A stretch of 64,000 nt of DNA from Candidatus Rokuibacteriota bacterium (GTDB lineage: Bacteria; Methylomirabilota; Methylomirabilia; Rokubacteriales; CSP1-6): assembly GCA_016866775.1 (NCBI GenBank), contig VGLJ01000016.1, positions 1 through 64,000 on the forward strand. The letters run 5' to 3'. The notes below the pieces were generated by a model. That model had not been told where the DNA came from. It searched no databases and saw only the letters and a list, made by a program, of their open reading frames with translations. The translations under genes and the position numbers were made by a program. Within the stretch, counting starts at the first letter, position 1. Every line of letters begins with the position of its first letter. This document shows, piece after piece, positions 52,460 to 62,676 of the stretch.

Positions 52460-54367
52460 TCAGTCGGTCAGCCGCCAGATGCCGACGGCGCGGTCGCGAT
52501 AGATCAAGCGCGCGCCGCCGACCATCTCCAATGCCGCCGCTTGCGACGGCCATTGCGGCGAACGCCCTGGATGCGGCAGGTGCACGACCACGACGATGCC
52601 GATCTTCGCGGCCGCGAGATTGACGCGGAAGCGATACGGATGGACGTTGAGCGGACCGGGCGTCATCGCGTCGGCAACCGGCATCGTCGCGATCTCGCCG
52701 TCGCCAGTGAGCCGCACGGGCACGAGATCGTGGCGCGCGCCGAAGGTCGGATAGATCCACTGATCGCCGTAGACCGCGATCCTCGTCCCCGGCACCTGCC
52801 GGTCGAGAACGGCGGCGGCGGCGCCGAACAGTGGCTCGCGATGAATGCCGGCGGAGGTCGCCGCGGCCTTCGTGCCGTGCGTCGCGGCGACGAAGATCAC
52901 GGCGGCGAGCAGCGTGGCGGCGGCCGTCACGGACTTGGCGGCGCATCCTATCGGGCGCCAGTGCCGGCGTCGCGACACTGCCGCGACGATCGCGGCGGCC
53001 ACGAGGACGACCACGACGTCACGCCACGACAGCTGTGAGGCGACGAGCGCCGCGAGCGCGACCACACCGGCGAGCACCGTTCGCCGGATCGGCGTGCCGG
53101 CGCCGGCGTCGATCAGGAAGCCGAGCGCCACCCAGCCGAGGATCGGCAGCAGCGCGACGTACCGCATGCTGTCCCAGTGGATGAAGCCGGAGACGAACGT
53201 CATGCCGTTGCCCGCCGAGTACGGTGTCGACGGCAACAGCAGCAGCGTGACGGCGGTGATCGCGAGCGCGCCGGCCGCGAGGAACGCCTGCGGGCGCGTG
53301 ATCGCGTGTCGGCGCGCGAGGAGCCATCCCGCGAGACCGGCGAGGCCGACGATCGCCACCCAGGCGTGCAGGCGGGGCCAGTCGAGATACACGTCCAGCG
53401 CATCGCCGATCGCGCGCGCGACGCCGTATTCGCGCGCGTATTCGCGCAGCGTCGTGTGCGGAAACGTGGTGCCCGCCCATCCGAGGAACGCCGCCGGATA
53501 GAACGGGTTTCCCGTGTGGACGACGTTGCGGATGTACCAGTAGCCGCCGGTCGCGATCCACGCCACGGTGAAGACGAGCGCGACGTGAGCGGCCGCGCGC
53601 CTGCGCGCACCCGGCGCTCCCGCACGCCAGGCCACGAGGACGAAGACGACGAACGCTGCCGGCGCCGCGCTCACTTTCATTCCGACCGCGAGGCCCGACA
53701 ACAGCGCGGCATACCAACGGTCGACGCGAGCCTCGCGTTCGGTCTCGTCGGCCCGCGGAATCGCGAAGACGAGCGCCGCGAAGAGCACCGCCGCAGGCGC
53801 GAGGTCGGCGTCCGAGAAGCTGGACGCCATCACCCCGACCCGATGGGAGGTCGCGAAGAGGACGAGCGGCACCGCCCACGCGCCGCGACGACACCCGACG
53901 CGCGCGAGCAGCTCGGCGGCGCCCGTCGCGACGACCGCCGCGTAGAGGACGCCGGTCAGGCTCACCCACGCGAGCGCGTCGCCGCGCGAGGCCGCGAACG
54001 GCACCATGAACCACGTCGCGACGAGGCTCGCGGACAGCGGATACCAGGCCTGCATCGTGAACGCGTGCTCGGGCGGCACGGCCCCGAGCGCGTGGTCTCG
54101 CAGCCACAGCGCCGGGTAGACCATGTGATAGGTGTAGTCGTCCCAGATCCACAGCCGTGTCGCGTCGACGACGTGCGGCGACGCCCACACGATGCCGACG
54201 ATGACGGCGGTGGCAGGCGGCAACGCCGCGACGAGCGAGAACCGCGGCGTCGCGCCGGCGTCGGGACGAGCGGGGCGCAGGCGCCACGTCACGGCCGCGA
54301 GCGCGAGGACCGCCATCACCACCACGCCGCTCGGCGTGAGCCATCCCACGAGGCCCGCGAGCAGCAC
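52460..54367 (-). CDS. polytopic glycosyltransferase-like membrane protein
   Basis: A 635-residue protein with about 12 hydrophobic spans and a soluble C-terminal domain of about 130 residues. An acidic motif in the first large loop (LWIWDDYTYHMVYPALWLRD) recalls the catalytic Asp pairs of GT-C lipid-linked sugar transferases such as ArnT and PMT families, but I cannot name a family. GTG 54367 is the first canonical start, yet the same frame upstream to about 54475 encodes another membrane helix (LTLIFLNALAVVGAL). ATG 54498 is in a different frame (MRVTAFRP, then a stop), so one missing base or a CTG start at 54475 is suspected. Divergent from the methyltransferase. Confidence 0.72.
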   Translation of the reverse strand: MLLAGLVGWLTPSGVVVMAVLALAAVTWRLRPARPDAGATPRFSLVAALPPATAVIVGIVWASPHVVDATRLWIWDDYTYHMVYPALWLRDHALGAVPPEHAFTMQAWYPLSASLVATWFMVPFAASRGDALAWVSLTGVLYAAVVATGAAELLARVGCRRGAWAVPLVLFATSHRVGVMASSFSDADLAPAAVLFAALVFAIPRADETEREARVDRWYAALLSGLAVGMKVSAAPAAFVVFVLVAWRAGAPGARRRAAAHVALVFTVAWIATGGYWYIRNVVHTGNPFYPAAFLGWAGTTFPHTTLREYAREYGVARAIGDALDVYLDWPRLHAWVAIVGLAGLAGWLLARRHAITRPQAFLAAGALAITAVTLLLLPSTPYSAGNGMTFVSGFIHWDSMRYVALLPILGWVALGFLIDAGAGTPIRRTVLAGVVALAALVASQLSWRDVVVVLVAAAIVAAVSRRRHWRPIGCAAKSVTAAATLLAAVIFVAATHGTKAAATSAGIHREPLFGAAAAVLDRQVPGTRIAVYGDQWIYPTFGARHDLVPVRLTGDGEIATMPVADAMTPGPLNVHPYRFRVNLAAAKIGIVVVVHLPHPGRSPQWPSQAAALEMVGGARLIYRDRAVGIWRLTD

Positions 54368-54522
54368 CGCGGAGTGGACGGCGATCAGATACGCGCACAG
54401 CGCCGGGAACGCACGCCCGCCGCCGGCGCGGAGCGCGCCGACGACGGCGAGCGCGTTGAGGAATATGAGCGTCAGGGCCGGAACGCGGTCACCCGCATGG
54501 CGGCAGGCTATACCGGGCGGCG

Positions 54523-55293
54523 ATGCAGGACAACGTGCACGTGATACGTTCCGGCGTCGATGAACGCCGAAGGCGGCCGTACCTGGAAAACGTGTGGGCG
54601 GCGCGCCGCCTCGACCCCGCGCGGGGCTCCCTGCTCGCGCAGCGCATGGCCGCCGACGGCCTCGACACCGGATTCGGGGACGTCGACGAAGTGTCCTGGC
54701 GAAGCTTCGTCCGTCACACGGCCGCCGTGGCCGGGATCGGCGCCGGGGACTCCGTCTTCGACGTCGGCTGCGGAGCCGGCGCGTATCTCTACGAGCTGTC
54801 CGCGATGGGCTGCACGGTCGGCGGCCTGGACGCGTCCGAAGCGTTGCTCGGCTACGCGCGCACGGCCCTGCCTGGTGGGCGCTGGTCGCACAGCGACGCC
54901 TCGGAGCTGGACGTCGATGAGCGGTGGGACGTCGTCGCCTCGTGCGGCGTGTTCCTCTACTTCCCGAGCCTCGACTACGCGCGCGGCGGGCTCGCGCGCA
55001 TGGCTCGCAAAGCGCGACGCAGCCTGATGGTCCTGGAGGTGCCGGAGCTCGCCAAGCGCGAGGCGACCGAGGCGATGCGCCGGCGGCTACGAGGCGAGGA
55101 GGCGTACGCGGCGAAGTACGACGGCCTGTCGCACCTGTACTTCGAGAAGGCGTGGTTCGAGGCGACGCTGTGCGCCGCGGGCTTCAGCCGGATCCGCATC
55201 GCGGACCGGGCGATCGACGGCTATGCGAACTCCGCCACGCGCTTCGACGTGTTCGCCTGGCCGGACGCGCGCCCTCCCGGGCCGCCGCGCTGA
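54523..55293 (+). CDS. SAM-dependent methyltransferase
   Basis: A 256-residue class I methyltransferase. Motif I is VFDVGCGAGAYLYEL, followed by the acidic GGLDASEALLGYAR and the post-I region WDVVASCGVFLYFPSLDY. The N-terminal region YLENVWAARRLDPARGSLLA is uncommon and may form a substrate-binding cap. It stands next to genes for surface-type proteins, so it could modify a sugar, lipid or small molecule. ATG 54523 has no clear ribosome-binding site. The C-terminal tail is Pro/Arg-rich. Substrate unknown. Confidence 0.88.
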   Translation: MQDNVHVIRSGVDERRRRPYLENVWAARRLDPARGSLLAQRMAADGLDTGFGDVDEVSWRSFVRHTAAVAGIGAGDSVFDVGCGAGAYLYELSAMGCTVGGLDASEALLGYARTALPGGRWSHSDASELDVDERWDVVASCGVFLYFPSLDYARGGLARMARKARRSLMVLEVPELAKREATEAMRRRLRGEEAYAAKYDGLSHLYFEKAWFEATLCAAGFSRIRIADRAIDGYANSATRFDVFAWPDARPPGPPR

Positions 55294-55321
55294 CGCGACG
55301 GCCCAGGACGCGTGCGCGCCG

Positions 55322-56299
55322 TCAGAGGTTGCCGGAGTCCCCGCCTCCCTCCCCCGGTACCCCGCCGCCCGGCGATGTTGTCGGCGGCGCGGTCGTCTGT
55401 GGTGGCGCCGATGTCGGGGGCTCCGTCGTCTGCGGTGGTGCGGTCGTGCCGCCACCCGTCTGCGGCGGCCCCGAGGTCTCCGGCACATCGCTCTTGAACG
55501 TGACCACGAGCCGCGGCGTCACCAGCGGGTCACCGACGAGGTCGGCCCCCTCGCGCGCGTAGTACTCGATCGTGCCGGGCCCCCGCTGAAAGCCGACCGG
55601 CACGTGGCCCTCGTGCTCGTCGTCGTCTTCGTCCTTGCGCCGCTCGCTGTGCAGCTTGAGCGCCCACGCCGAGGCGCCGGCAGCAACGTCCGCCGTCACG
55701 TCCCACGTCACCTCGTCGCCGCGGTCGAGCCCGTTGTCGTGCACGGCGCGCGCCGTCGGCGAGGACACGAATCGGCCGCCGTTCCACTTCTCCGCCTTGC
55801 CCTTCTTCTTGTCGCTGACGTTGGGATCCGCCGGGGAGTGCCACGTGGCGCCGATGCCCGTGCCCGGGTGCTGCTCGTCACGCGGGAGTCCGAGCTGTGC
55901 GCCGTTACCCTCGACGAATGGGATGAGGAGCCGGTGCGCGTCGACGGTGTGGTCGTCGCGCTGCCCCCAGTCGTGATGGTTGGTCTCCACGGTGAGGATC
56001 AGCGTCGCCGACTCGAGCTCGAAGCTCGGCAGGCTGCGGATGCCGTCCAGTGTCGCGTCGTCGAACTGGATCACCGCGCGCGTACGCGGGCGCATGCCCA
56101 CGCGCAGCCGCGGGTTCGCGCCCTCGTTGGTGTTCTTCCAGTCCGCGCGGAGCGGCGCGTCGGCGGTTGCTTCCAGCGTGACCGTGTCGGTGACGATGCC
56201 CGCTTCCGCGCTGGTGGTCGAGAGCGAGCGGACCGAGGGGAGCACGAACGCCGCGCCGCCGACGACGCTGGCGATGAACACCCTCCGTGACAGCGAGAT
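55322..56299 (-). CDS. Tat-exported DNRLRE-domain protein, uncertain start
   Basis: About 325 residues: a twin-arginine signal ([19 protein letters not shown]), a DNRLRE-type beta domain ([20 protein letters not shown], then RAVIQFDDA and [18 protein letters not shown]), and a Pro/Thr-rich tail of about 45 residues ([19 protein letters not shown]) that may be glycosylated or wall-spanning. No ATG or GTG sits at the expected place: the codon before SLSRR is ATC (56299-56297) where relatives have ATG, and the nearest ATG in frame is at 56476, which overlaps the LicD-like gene. A damaged or recoded start is likely. Probable cell-surface protein. Confidence 0.65.
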   Translation of the reverse strand: MSLSRRVFIASVVGGAAFVLPSVRSLSTTSAEAGIVTDTVTLEATADAPLRADWKNTNEGANPRLRVGMRPRTRAVIQFDDATLDGIRSLPSFELESATLILTVETNHHDWGQRDDHTVDAHRLLIPFVEGNGAQLGLPRDEQHPGTGIGATWHSPADPNVSDKKKGKAEKWNGGRFVSSPTARAVHDNGLDRGDEVTWDVTADVAAGASAWALKLHSERRKDEDDDEHEGHVPVGFQRGPGTIEYYAREGADLVGDPLVTPRLVVTFKSDVPETSGPPQTGGGTTAPPQTTEPPTSAPPQTTAPPTTSPGGGVPGEGGGDSGNL

Positions 56300-56342
56300 C
56301 TCTTCGAGGACCTCGTCGGTGCCGCGCCTTGAAATCCACCCC

Positions 56343-57014
56343 CGCGAACTCCTGGTACTCCTCCAGCGACCGGACCGTCCCCAGCGCGTAGTCCTCGACG
56401 TGCTGAACGAGGCCGGCGTGCGGTACTGGGCGGACTCGGGGACGTTGCTCGGCGCGATCCGACACCACGGCATCATCCCGTGGGACTACGACTGCGACCT
56501 CGGCATCATGCACGAGGACGTCGACGCGCTGTGGGACGCGCTCCAGCCCCACGAGGACCGGTTCTAGCTGGTGTTCCCCGGCATGCGCGACGAGCACACC
56601 TGGGCCAACCGCATTCGCCGGCGCGAGGACGCGCGCTGCACCTGGCTGCACCTCCGGAGTCGCGCGCTCGAGATCCGCGTCACCGACGTGGGTGTCTTCC
56701 GGCACCGCACGGACGTCCAGCCGGCGTACTGGAGCGCCAACGCGCGACGCCTCGGCGTCGACGTCGCACCGGGCTTCGTCATGCACGAGACCGAGCACTG
56801 GCGCTCGCCCCGAGCCGGGCGCTGGAACTACCCGTACTCGCTCTGGGCACCGCTCCGGAAGGTGCCGTTCTACGACCGCCGCATTCCCGTGCCGCGCCGC
56901 GCGAAGACGCTGTTGAAGGGCATCTACGGCGACGAATGTCTGCGCCGGTCCGCCGCAGCGGCGTACGGGTACGACTCCGACGGCCCGGCCCTCACCGATT
57001 TCTCGCCCTTGTAG
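56343..57014 (+). pseudogene. LicD-family protein with an in-frame amber stop
   Basis: A LicD-like nucleotidyltransferase domain: [20 protein letters not shown], then [17 protein letters not shown], with the DxD-type metal site. Codon TAG at 56565-56567 interrupts it: EDRF, stop, LVFPGMRDEHTW, with the same frame continuing to 57014 through PYSLWAPLRKVPFYDRRIPV and ending in DSDGPALTDFSPL. LicD proteins attach phosphocholine or related groups to surface sugars. TAC (Tyr) to TAG is the simplest change. The N-terminus is short; GTG 56400 is the only plausible start. The tandem copy at 57083-57721 is closely related at its C-terminal half. Confidence 0.7.
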
Positions 57015-57082
57015 CGCACGGGGTCCATGTCCTATCCCTGTCGCGCCCCGGCTTGCGCATCCACCCCGCGCGGGGCGGCGCG

Positions 57083-57721
57083 ATGCTCCGCCATCCGGCG
57101 CGAGGACGACTCCATCAGCTGAACGCGACCGCGACGCTGATCGTCGAGCTATGCGACGGAACGCGCACGATCGACGACATCGTGGGCCTCGTGCAACGCG
57201 CGTGGACGTTGCCGACGCCGCCTGCCACCGAGGTCCATGGACTGATCGAGCGGCTCGTCGGCGAAGGGGCGCTCGTCCTGCGCGAGGACCCGCTGACCGT
57301 GGACCTCTCGTACCAGCCGGTGATGCGACGGATCAAGCCGTACTTCCTCGAGCTCCTCGACGTGCTGACCGACGCGAAGGTGCCCTACTGGGCGGACGGC
57401 GGCACCCCGCTCGGCGCGATCCGCGAGGTGACGGCGCCGTTCTGGCGCCGGAACGCCCGCCGCTTCCGCCTCGACGCGAGCGCGGGCTTCGTCGCCCACA
57501 CCGCCGTCAGGTGGCGCGACGCGGTCGAGGGGCGCTTCACCTACCCGGCGTCGCTGTTCGCGCCCCTTCGGACGACGCGGTTCTACGACCGGCGCATCGC
57601 CGTGCCGCGGCGCGCGGCCGCTTTTCTGAAAGGGTGTCACGGCGAGGAGTGCTTGCGTCGCGCCGCGCTCTCGGCGTACGACTCGGACGGGCCGCGAATC
57701 ACCGACTTCGCGCCGCTCTGA
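57083..57721 (+). pseudogene. PqqD-like/LicD fusion with internal deletion
   Basis: A 212-residue frame. The N-terminal part (GRLHQLNATATLIVELCDGT, then RTIDDIVGLVQRAW) is a PqqD-like domain of the kind that precedes LicD-like domains. The LicD part begins PYWADGGTPLGAIRE and then jumps to PFWRRNARRFRLDASAGF, losing about 70-90 residues that include the metal-binding DxD present in the tandem copy. The C-terminus [31 protein letters not shown] matches the upstream copy. The frame is open but the catalytic core is gone. ATG 57083 may itself be internal to the PqqD domain. Confidence 0.65.
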
Positions 57722-57749
57722 GCGCGGCGGGCTCCCCGAGCCGGCGCGC

Positions 57750-57755
57750 TATACT
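57750..57755 (+). promoter_or_regulatory. -10 box placed for a near-leaderless thrC transcript
   Basis: TATACT ends 9 bases before the thrC ATG at 57765, and no ribosome-binding site lies between. The promoter predicts a transcript starting 0-3 bases before the start codon. Confidence 0.4.
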
Positions 57756-57764
57756 GACCTTCCG

Positions 57765-59111
57765 ATGGCGTACAACGCCTGGTTTCAGTGCATCAACGGC
57801 TGCCCCGGGGAGTTCGATCTCCGCGAGGTGATCTATCGCTGCCCGACGTGCGGCGACCTGCTCGAGGTCCAGCACGACATGGAAGCGCTGCGGTCGCGCT
57901 CGGCCGCCGCGTGGATGCAGCTCTTCAAGGACCGCGCGCACGGCAACGTCTACCCGTACGGCTCCGGGGTCTGGAGCAAGAAGGAATGGGTCGTACCGTT
58001 CATCGACAACGAGAACATCGTGTCGATGTACGAGGGCAACTCGAACCTGCTCTGGGCCGACCGCTACGGCAAGCAGCTCCACGTCGACGATCTCTGGATC
58101 AAGCAGTGCGGCAACTCGCACACCGGGTCGTTCAAGGACCTCGGCATGACGGTGCTCGTCTCCGTGGTGAAGGAGATGATCGCCACGGGCGTGCCGATCG
58201 ACGCGGTGACGTGCGCCTCCACCGGTGACACGTCGGCCGCGCTCGGCGCGTACTGCGCCGCCGCCGGCATCCCGGCCGTCGTCCTCTTGCCGAAGGACAA
58301 GATCTCGATCCCGCAGCTCGTGCAGCCGCTCGCCAACGGCGCGCTCGTGCTCTCGCTGGACACCGACTTCGACGGCTGCATGACGGTCGTCCAGGAGATC
58401 ACGAAGGAGAAGCGCATCTACCTCGCCAACTCGATGAACAGCCTGCGCATCGAGGGGCAGAAGACCGTGGCGATCGAGATCGTCCAGCAGTTCGACTGGG
58501 AAGTGCCCGACTGGATCGTGATCCCCGGCGGCAACCTGGGGAACGTCCACGCGCTCGGGCAAGGGTTCGTGATGATGGCCGACCTCGGGCTCATCAACAA
58601 GCTGCCGCGCATCTGCCTGGCGCAGGCCGAGCGCGCGAACCCGCTCTACCTGTCGTTCCAGGACGACTTCAAGACGTTCGAGCCGATGACCGCGAAGCCG
58701 ACGCTCGCGACGGCCATCCAGATCGGCAACCCGGTCAGCGTCAAGCGCGCGATCCGCACGCTGCAGAAGTTCAACGGCGTGGTCGAGCAGGCGACCGAGC
58801 AGGAGCTGGCCGACGAAGCCGCGCGCGCCGACCGCACCGGCATGTTCAATTGCCCGCACACCGGCGTCGCGCTCGCCGCGCTCCGAAAGCTGGTCGATCG
58901 CAAGATCATCCGGTCCAACGAGCGCGTCGTGGTGATCTCGACGGCGAACGGGCTGAAGTTCGCCGACCAGAAGGCCGCCTACCACGTGGGCACGCTCGAA
59001 GGCGTCAAGCCCGCGCACCGGAACAAGCCGGTCGAGCTGCCGGCGGATCCGAAGCGCGTCGCCCGCGCGATCGCGCGGCACGTCGAGAAAGCGAAGCTGC
59101 TGGTCTCCTGA
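57765..59111 (+). CDS. thrC: threonine synthase
   Basis: A 448-residue PLP enzyme converting O-phosphohomoserine to threonine. The PLP lysine is Lys124 in [11 protein letters not shown], the phosphate loop is [13 protein letters not shown], and SGGGN is replaced by PGGNLGN, as usual in this class. The N-terminus has a zinc-ribbon-like pair of Cys motifs (CINGC and CPTCG), found in some archaeal-type threonine synthases. ATG 57765; the stop overlaps the next start as TGATG, which pairs threonine and methionine branches from homoserine. A TATACT -10 lies 9 bases upstream. Confidence 0.93.
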   Translation: MAYNAWFQCINGCPGEFDLREVIYRCPTCGDLLEVQHDMEALRSRSAAAWMQLFKDRAHGNVYPYGSGVWSKKEWVVPFIDNENIVSMYEGNSNLLWADRYGKQLHVDDLWIKQCGNSHTGSFKDLGMTVLVSVVKEMIATGVPIDAVTCASTGDTSAALGAYCAAAGIPAVVLLPKDKISIPQLVQPLANGALVLSLDTDFDGCMTVVQEITKEKRIYLANSMNSLRIEGQKTVAIEIVQQFDWEVPDWIVIPGGNLGNVHALGQGFVMMADLGLINKLPRICLAQAERANPLYLSFQDDFKTFEPMTAKPTLATAIQIGNPVSVKRAIRTLQKFNGVVEQATEQELADEAARADRTGMFNCPHTGVALAALRKLVDRKIIRSNERVVVISTANGLKFADQKAAYHVGTLEGVKPAHRNKPVELPADPKRVARAIARHVEKAKLLVS

Positions 59112-60313
59112 TGACGGACCGGATCGAGCCGCCGAAGAAGCCGCTCGGGCCGAGCACGATGTCGGTGCACGGCGGCGAGCCCCGGGAGAAGCCGGCGCAC
59201 TCGCTCACCACGCCGATCGTCCAGACGGCGACCTACACCTGGGCCAACACCCAGGAGCTGAAGGACCACTTCGACGGCAAGAGCGAAGGGCGCATCGACT
59301 ACGGGCGCTACGGCAACCCGACGCAGAAGATCGCGGAGTCGAAGCTCGCGGCCCTCGAGAACGCGCAGGACTGCCTCCTGTTCGCGAGCGGGATGGGCGC
59401 GATGACGACCGTGCTCTACGCGCTGCTCTCGCGCGGCACGCACGTGATCGTCACCGACGACAGCTACCGGCGCACGCGGCAGTTCCTCAACGCGATGCTG
59501 CCGCGCTACGGCATCGAGCTCTCGACGGTCCCCGCCGGCGACTACGAGGCGCTGGAAGACGCGATCAAGCCGACCACGCGCGTCCTGGTGAGCGAGTCAC
59601 CGACCAACCCGTACAACCGCATCCTCGACCTCGAGCGGTTCGCGGCGATCGGGCGCAAGCACCGCGTGAAGACCGTCATCGACGCCACGTTCGCCACCCC
59701 GTACAACGCCCGGCCGCTCGAGTGGGGTGTCGACCTCGTGATGCACTCCGCGTCCAAGTATCTCGGCGGGCACAACGACCTGCTGGCCGGCGCGGTGCTC
59801 GGCTCGCGCGACCTGATCGCCGGCATCCGCTCGCTGCAGGCGACCACGGGGCCGATCGTGGATCCGTTCGTCGCCTACTTGCTCGTGCGCGGCCTGAAGA
59901 CGTTCGCGCTGCGGATGGAGCGGCAGAATGGGAGCGCGCAGGCGATCGCGGAGTTCCTCGCCGGCCACCCGAAGGTCGAAGCGGTGCACTACGCGGGGCT
60001 GCCGAGCCACCCGGGCCACGACATCGCGAAGAAGCAGATGCGCGGCTTCGGCGGCGTGGTGTCCTTCGAGGTGCGCGGCGATCTCGACACGGCCTCGCGC
60101 GTCGTCGATGCCTGCGCCATCCCCTACATCGCCGCGTCGCTCGGCGGCGTCGAGAGCCTCATCGAGCAGCCCGCGATCATGAGCTTCTACGAGCTCACGA
60201 CCGAGGAGCGCCTCGAGATCGGGATCAAGGACAACCTGATCCGCTACGCCGTCGGCATCGAGGACACGGACGACCTCATCGCCGACCTCGCCCAGGCGCT
60301 CGAGCGCGCCTGA
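59111..60313 (+). CDS. trans-sulfuration enzyme (cystathionine gamma-synthase/lyase-like)
   Basis: A 400-residue PLP-dependent Cys/Met metabolism enzyme. The PLP lysine is Lys216 in MHSASKYLGGHNDLLAG; IDYGRYGNPTQKIAES and FASGMGAMTTVLYALLSRGT are typical. The family includes cystathionine gamma-synthase, cystathionine lyases and O-acyl-homoserine sulfhydrylases; sequence alone does not separate them. Being coupled (TGATG) to threonine synthase favours a homoserine-derived substrate, thus a metB- or metZ-like synthase. It may supply homocysteine, complementing ahcY at 28747. Confidence 0.92.
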   Translation: MTDRIEPPKKPLGPSTMSVHGGEPREKPAHSLTTPIVQTATYTWANTQELKDHFDGKSEGRIDYGRYGNPTQKIAESKLAALENAQDCLLFASGMGAMTTVLYALLSRGTHVIVTDDSYRRTRQFLNAMLPRYGIELSTVPAGDYEALEDAIKPTTRVLVSESPTNPYNRILDLERFAAIGRKHRVKTVIDATFATPYNARPLEWGVDLVMHSASKYLGGHNDLLAGAVLGSRDLIAGIRSLQATTGPIVDPFVAYLLVRGLKTFALRMERQNGSAQAIAEFLAGHPKVEAVHYAGLPSHPGHDIAKKQMRGFGGVVSFEVRGDLDTASRVVDACAIPYIAASLGGVESLIEQPAIMSFYELTTEERLEIGIKDNLIRYAVGIEDTDDLIADLAQALERA

Positions 60314-60345
60314 GAACACGCCCGGCATCGGTCGACCTGAGCCAG

Positions 60346-60681
60346 GAGACTGTTCGATGTGTAGATGTTCAGCAGGTTCTCGTTCGATCACGAGCAGGGA
60401 TCGCTGCACGTAAACAACTGGAAGAGGCTGAGGCCGGCATGCAGCGACAGCTCGATGAACGACGAGCTGAGCTTGAGACCTTACGCGCCCGATTAATTCT
60501 TCAAAGCGTTGCCCAGTCTGCGGCTGATCGCGAGAAGCGAGGGAGAGGCTAGGTCGCGAACGAGGTCACGATTTGGTTCTTGAGCGCCGAGGCGCTGTCG
60601 TCGTTTACGGATCAAGCACCGCCGACGTTACGGATGAGGTTGTCGCATTGCTCGATCGGGAGACCGAGAAGCTAGCGCCAT
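60346..60681 (+). pseudogene. Skp/OmpH-like periplasmic chaperone remnant, low GC
   Basis: Two frames together resemble an OmpH/Skp protein. The first encodes VDVQQVLVRSRAGIAARKQL, EEAEAGMQRQLDERRAELE and LILQSVAQ, stopping at 60552; the second, one base out of phase from about 60540, encodes GHDLVLERRGAVVVYGSSTA, DVTDEVVALLDRE and stops with TGA 60679-60681. The signal peptide and much of the coiled-coil middle are missing. The stretch is visibly less GC-rich than its surroundings (ACAACTGGAAGAGG, TTAATTCTTC), suggesting recent transfer or a different origin. No usable start codon is present. Confidence 0.6.
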
Positions 60682-60763
60682 GACGCTTTGCGCCGAATGC
60701 CGTATTCGACCGTATCTAAAGGTCCACGCTGACAGGAGCATCGTCGCCTACTAGAATCGCTCC

Positions 60764-61114
60764 ATGGGACTCGCATACGTCGTCGGCACGGTCACCGGCC
60801 CTGGCGGCTCACGCACTCTGAATTTCTTGATCGATAGCGGAGCGAAGTACAGCGTCCTTCCCGAAGAAGTCTGGCGTGCGCTCCGACTCTCACCGAAGCG
60901 CCGCATGGACTTCATCCTCGCCGACGGCACAGTCATCGAGCGGGACATCTCGGAGTGCCACATCCAGCTGCCGCAAGGCGATGGGCACACGCCAGTCGTC
61001 TTGGGTCAGGGCGAGGACGAGCCGCTGCTCGGCGTCGTCACGCTCGAAATGCTGGGCTTCATCCTGTGGCCCTTCGACCGGACGATCCGCCCCGCGCGAA
61101 TGATGCTTGCGTGA
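60764..61114 (+). CDS. retropepsin-like aspartic protease
   Basis: A 116-residue protein with the clan AA aspartic-protease motif FLIDSGAKYSVLP (Asp24), followed by LADGTVIERDISECHIQL and PLLGVVTLEMLGF, the usual second part of the fold. Such small proteins act as homodimers and occur singly in many bacteria; substrates are mostly unknown. It starts at ATG 60764, close to the end of the low-GC stretch, with no clear ribosome-binding site. It converges with the decayed binding protein. Confidence 0.85.
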   Translation: MGLAYVVGTVTGPGGSRTLNFLIDSGAKYSVLPEEVWRALRLSPKRRMDFILADGTVIERDISECHIQLPQGDGHTPVVLGQGEDEPLLGVVTLEMLGFILWPFDRTIRPARMMLA

Positions 61115-61149
61115 ACTGCGAGGGGGCCGCGACGGCCCTCTCAGCTCAG

Positions 61150-62674
61150 CCGCGCGCCCGCCCGACTCGCTGAGCCAGACCGTGTCGAGCTGCTGATTCA
61201 GGAAGTGGCTCGGCGTGATCGTCCAGCCGCGCACCTTCGCGAGATGCGGGATGATCCGGTGCCACGCGAACGTGTGGATGAAGTGCACTTCCTCGTCGTA
61301 GAGCCGCTTCTCGAACTGGCGCAGCAGCTTCCTGCGCTCGTCCGGATCGGTGGTCCGTGACTGGCGCCTGTAGAGATCGTCCATCACGGCGTCCTTGTGA
61401 CGGCCGTAGTTCGCCGGCGAGTTCGCGCGGAACCAGTGGAGATCGAGGTCCGGCTCGGGGATCGAGTTGCACGGCGCGTTCGTCGAGACTTCGTGCCGGC
61501 CTTCCTTCTGCGCCGTGAACCACGCCGCCGACTCGAGGGTCACCTGCTTCACGTTCACACCGATCTGCCGCCACTGGTCGATGAGCCACACGCCGATCGG
61601 CTCGTACGGCATCGGCACCGCGCGGTTGGTCAGCGTGAACGTGAGGTTCTCCTGGCCCGCTTCCTTCAGCAGACGCCGGGCTTGGGCGCGCGCGGCGTTG
61701 ACGTCGCGCCCGTAGCCGGCCAGCTTCTCCAGCTCTTCGGGCGGCGTCGCCCACGGCGTGCCCGGCACCTGGATGCCGGACACTTCCTTCACGATCGCGA
61801 TGCGCGAGAGCGCCTTCGAGCCGTTCCAGCGATCGAGCGCGAGCGTGAGCGCGCGGCGCACGCGCTCGTCGTCGAACGGCTTCTTCTGCTGGTTGAGCGC
61901 GGCCTGGATGGAGCAGTTCCAGACGCTCTCTTGCACCGCGATCTTGCTGCCGAGCGCGCTCGCGAGCTGGTCGCGGTCCGACGGCGTGAAGCCGCGGAAC
62001 TGGATCATCGCGCGCTCGCCGCGGATGGCGGCCACCTGCGCGGCGTTGTCACGGATGAAGAGCGCGCGGTAGCCGTCGAGATACGGCTTGCCCTTGTCCC
62101 AGTAGTCGGGGTTCTTCTTGCTGACCAGTGCGAGCCGCGCACGTACTCGACGAACCGGAACGGCCCCGTCCCGCTGACGTTCTTCTCGTACCAGCGCGGG
62201 TCCTTCGCCGGGATCTCGGCGCGGTAGATCCAGTTCCACGGCGAGGAGACGCTGGCGATGAACGAGCCTTCCGGATATTTGAGCCGGAAGACCACGGTGT
62301 CCGCCGACGGCGCGGTCACGGCCTCGACCGCCTTGTACGGCGCCTGCCGGCTCGACGCGATGCCCCGCGGCGGGAAGACGATGTGGTCGTACGACGCCTT
62401 CACGTCCTGGGCCGTCAGCTCCGCGCCGTCGTGGAACTTGACGCCCTTGCGGATCTTGAACGTGTACGTGCGCTTGTCGCCCGAGACGGTCCACGACTCG
62501 GCGAGGTCGCCGATGAACTTCGTCCCCGTCCGGTCGGTGGGATCCGTGCGCATCAGCGTGTTGTAGTGCGGCGCGATGGGATGCAGCATCGCGAACGTCT
62601 CCTCGCGATGCCCGTCGAAGCTCGGCGGCTCGGCCGCGACGACGAAGACGGAGTCTACCCGAGGGCGAGGAGCG
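61150..62674 (-). pseudogene. ABC substrate-binding protein (family 5), frameshifted and truncated
   Basis: The upstream part (FIGDLAESWTVSGDKRTYTF, KGVKFHDGAELTAQDVKASY, FVEYVRGSHW) and the downstream part (KKNPDYWDKGKPYLDGY, then NQQLDTVWLSE) are in different frames. One base is missing near 62130, where relatives read GSHWVxKKNPDYW. The signal peptide is also lost: the open frame begins just after the HEAT-gene stop (VDSVFVVAAEPPSFDGHREE). After LSE no stop is found in frame, so the reading continues antisense through the aspartic protease gene. Three losses argue for a pseudogene. Confidence 0.7.
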
Positions 62675-62676
62675 GC

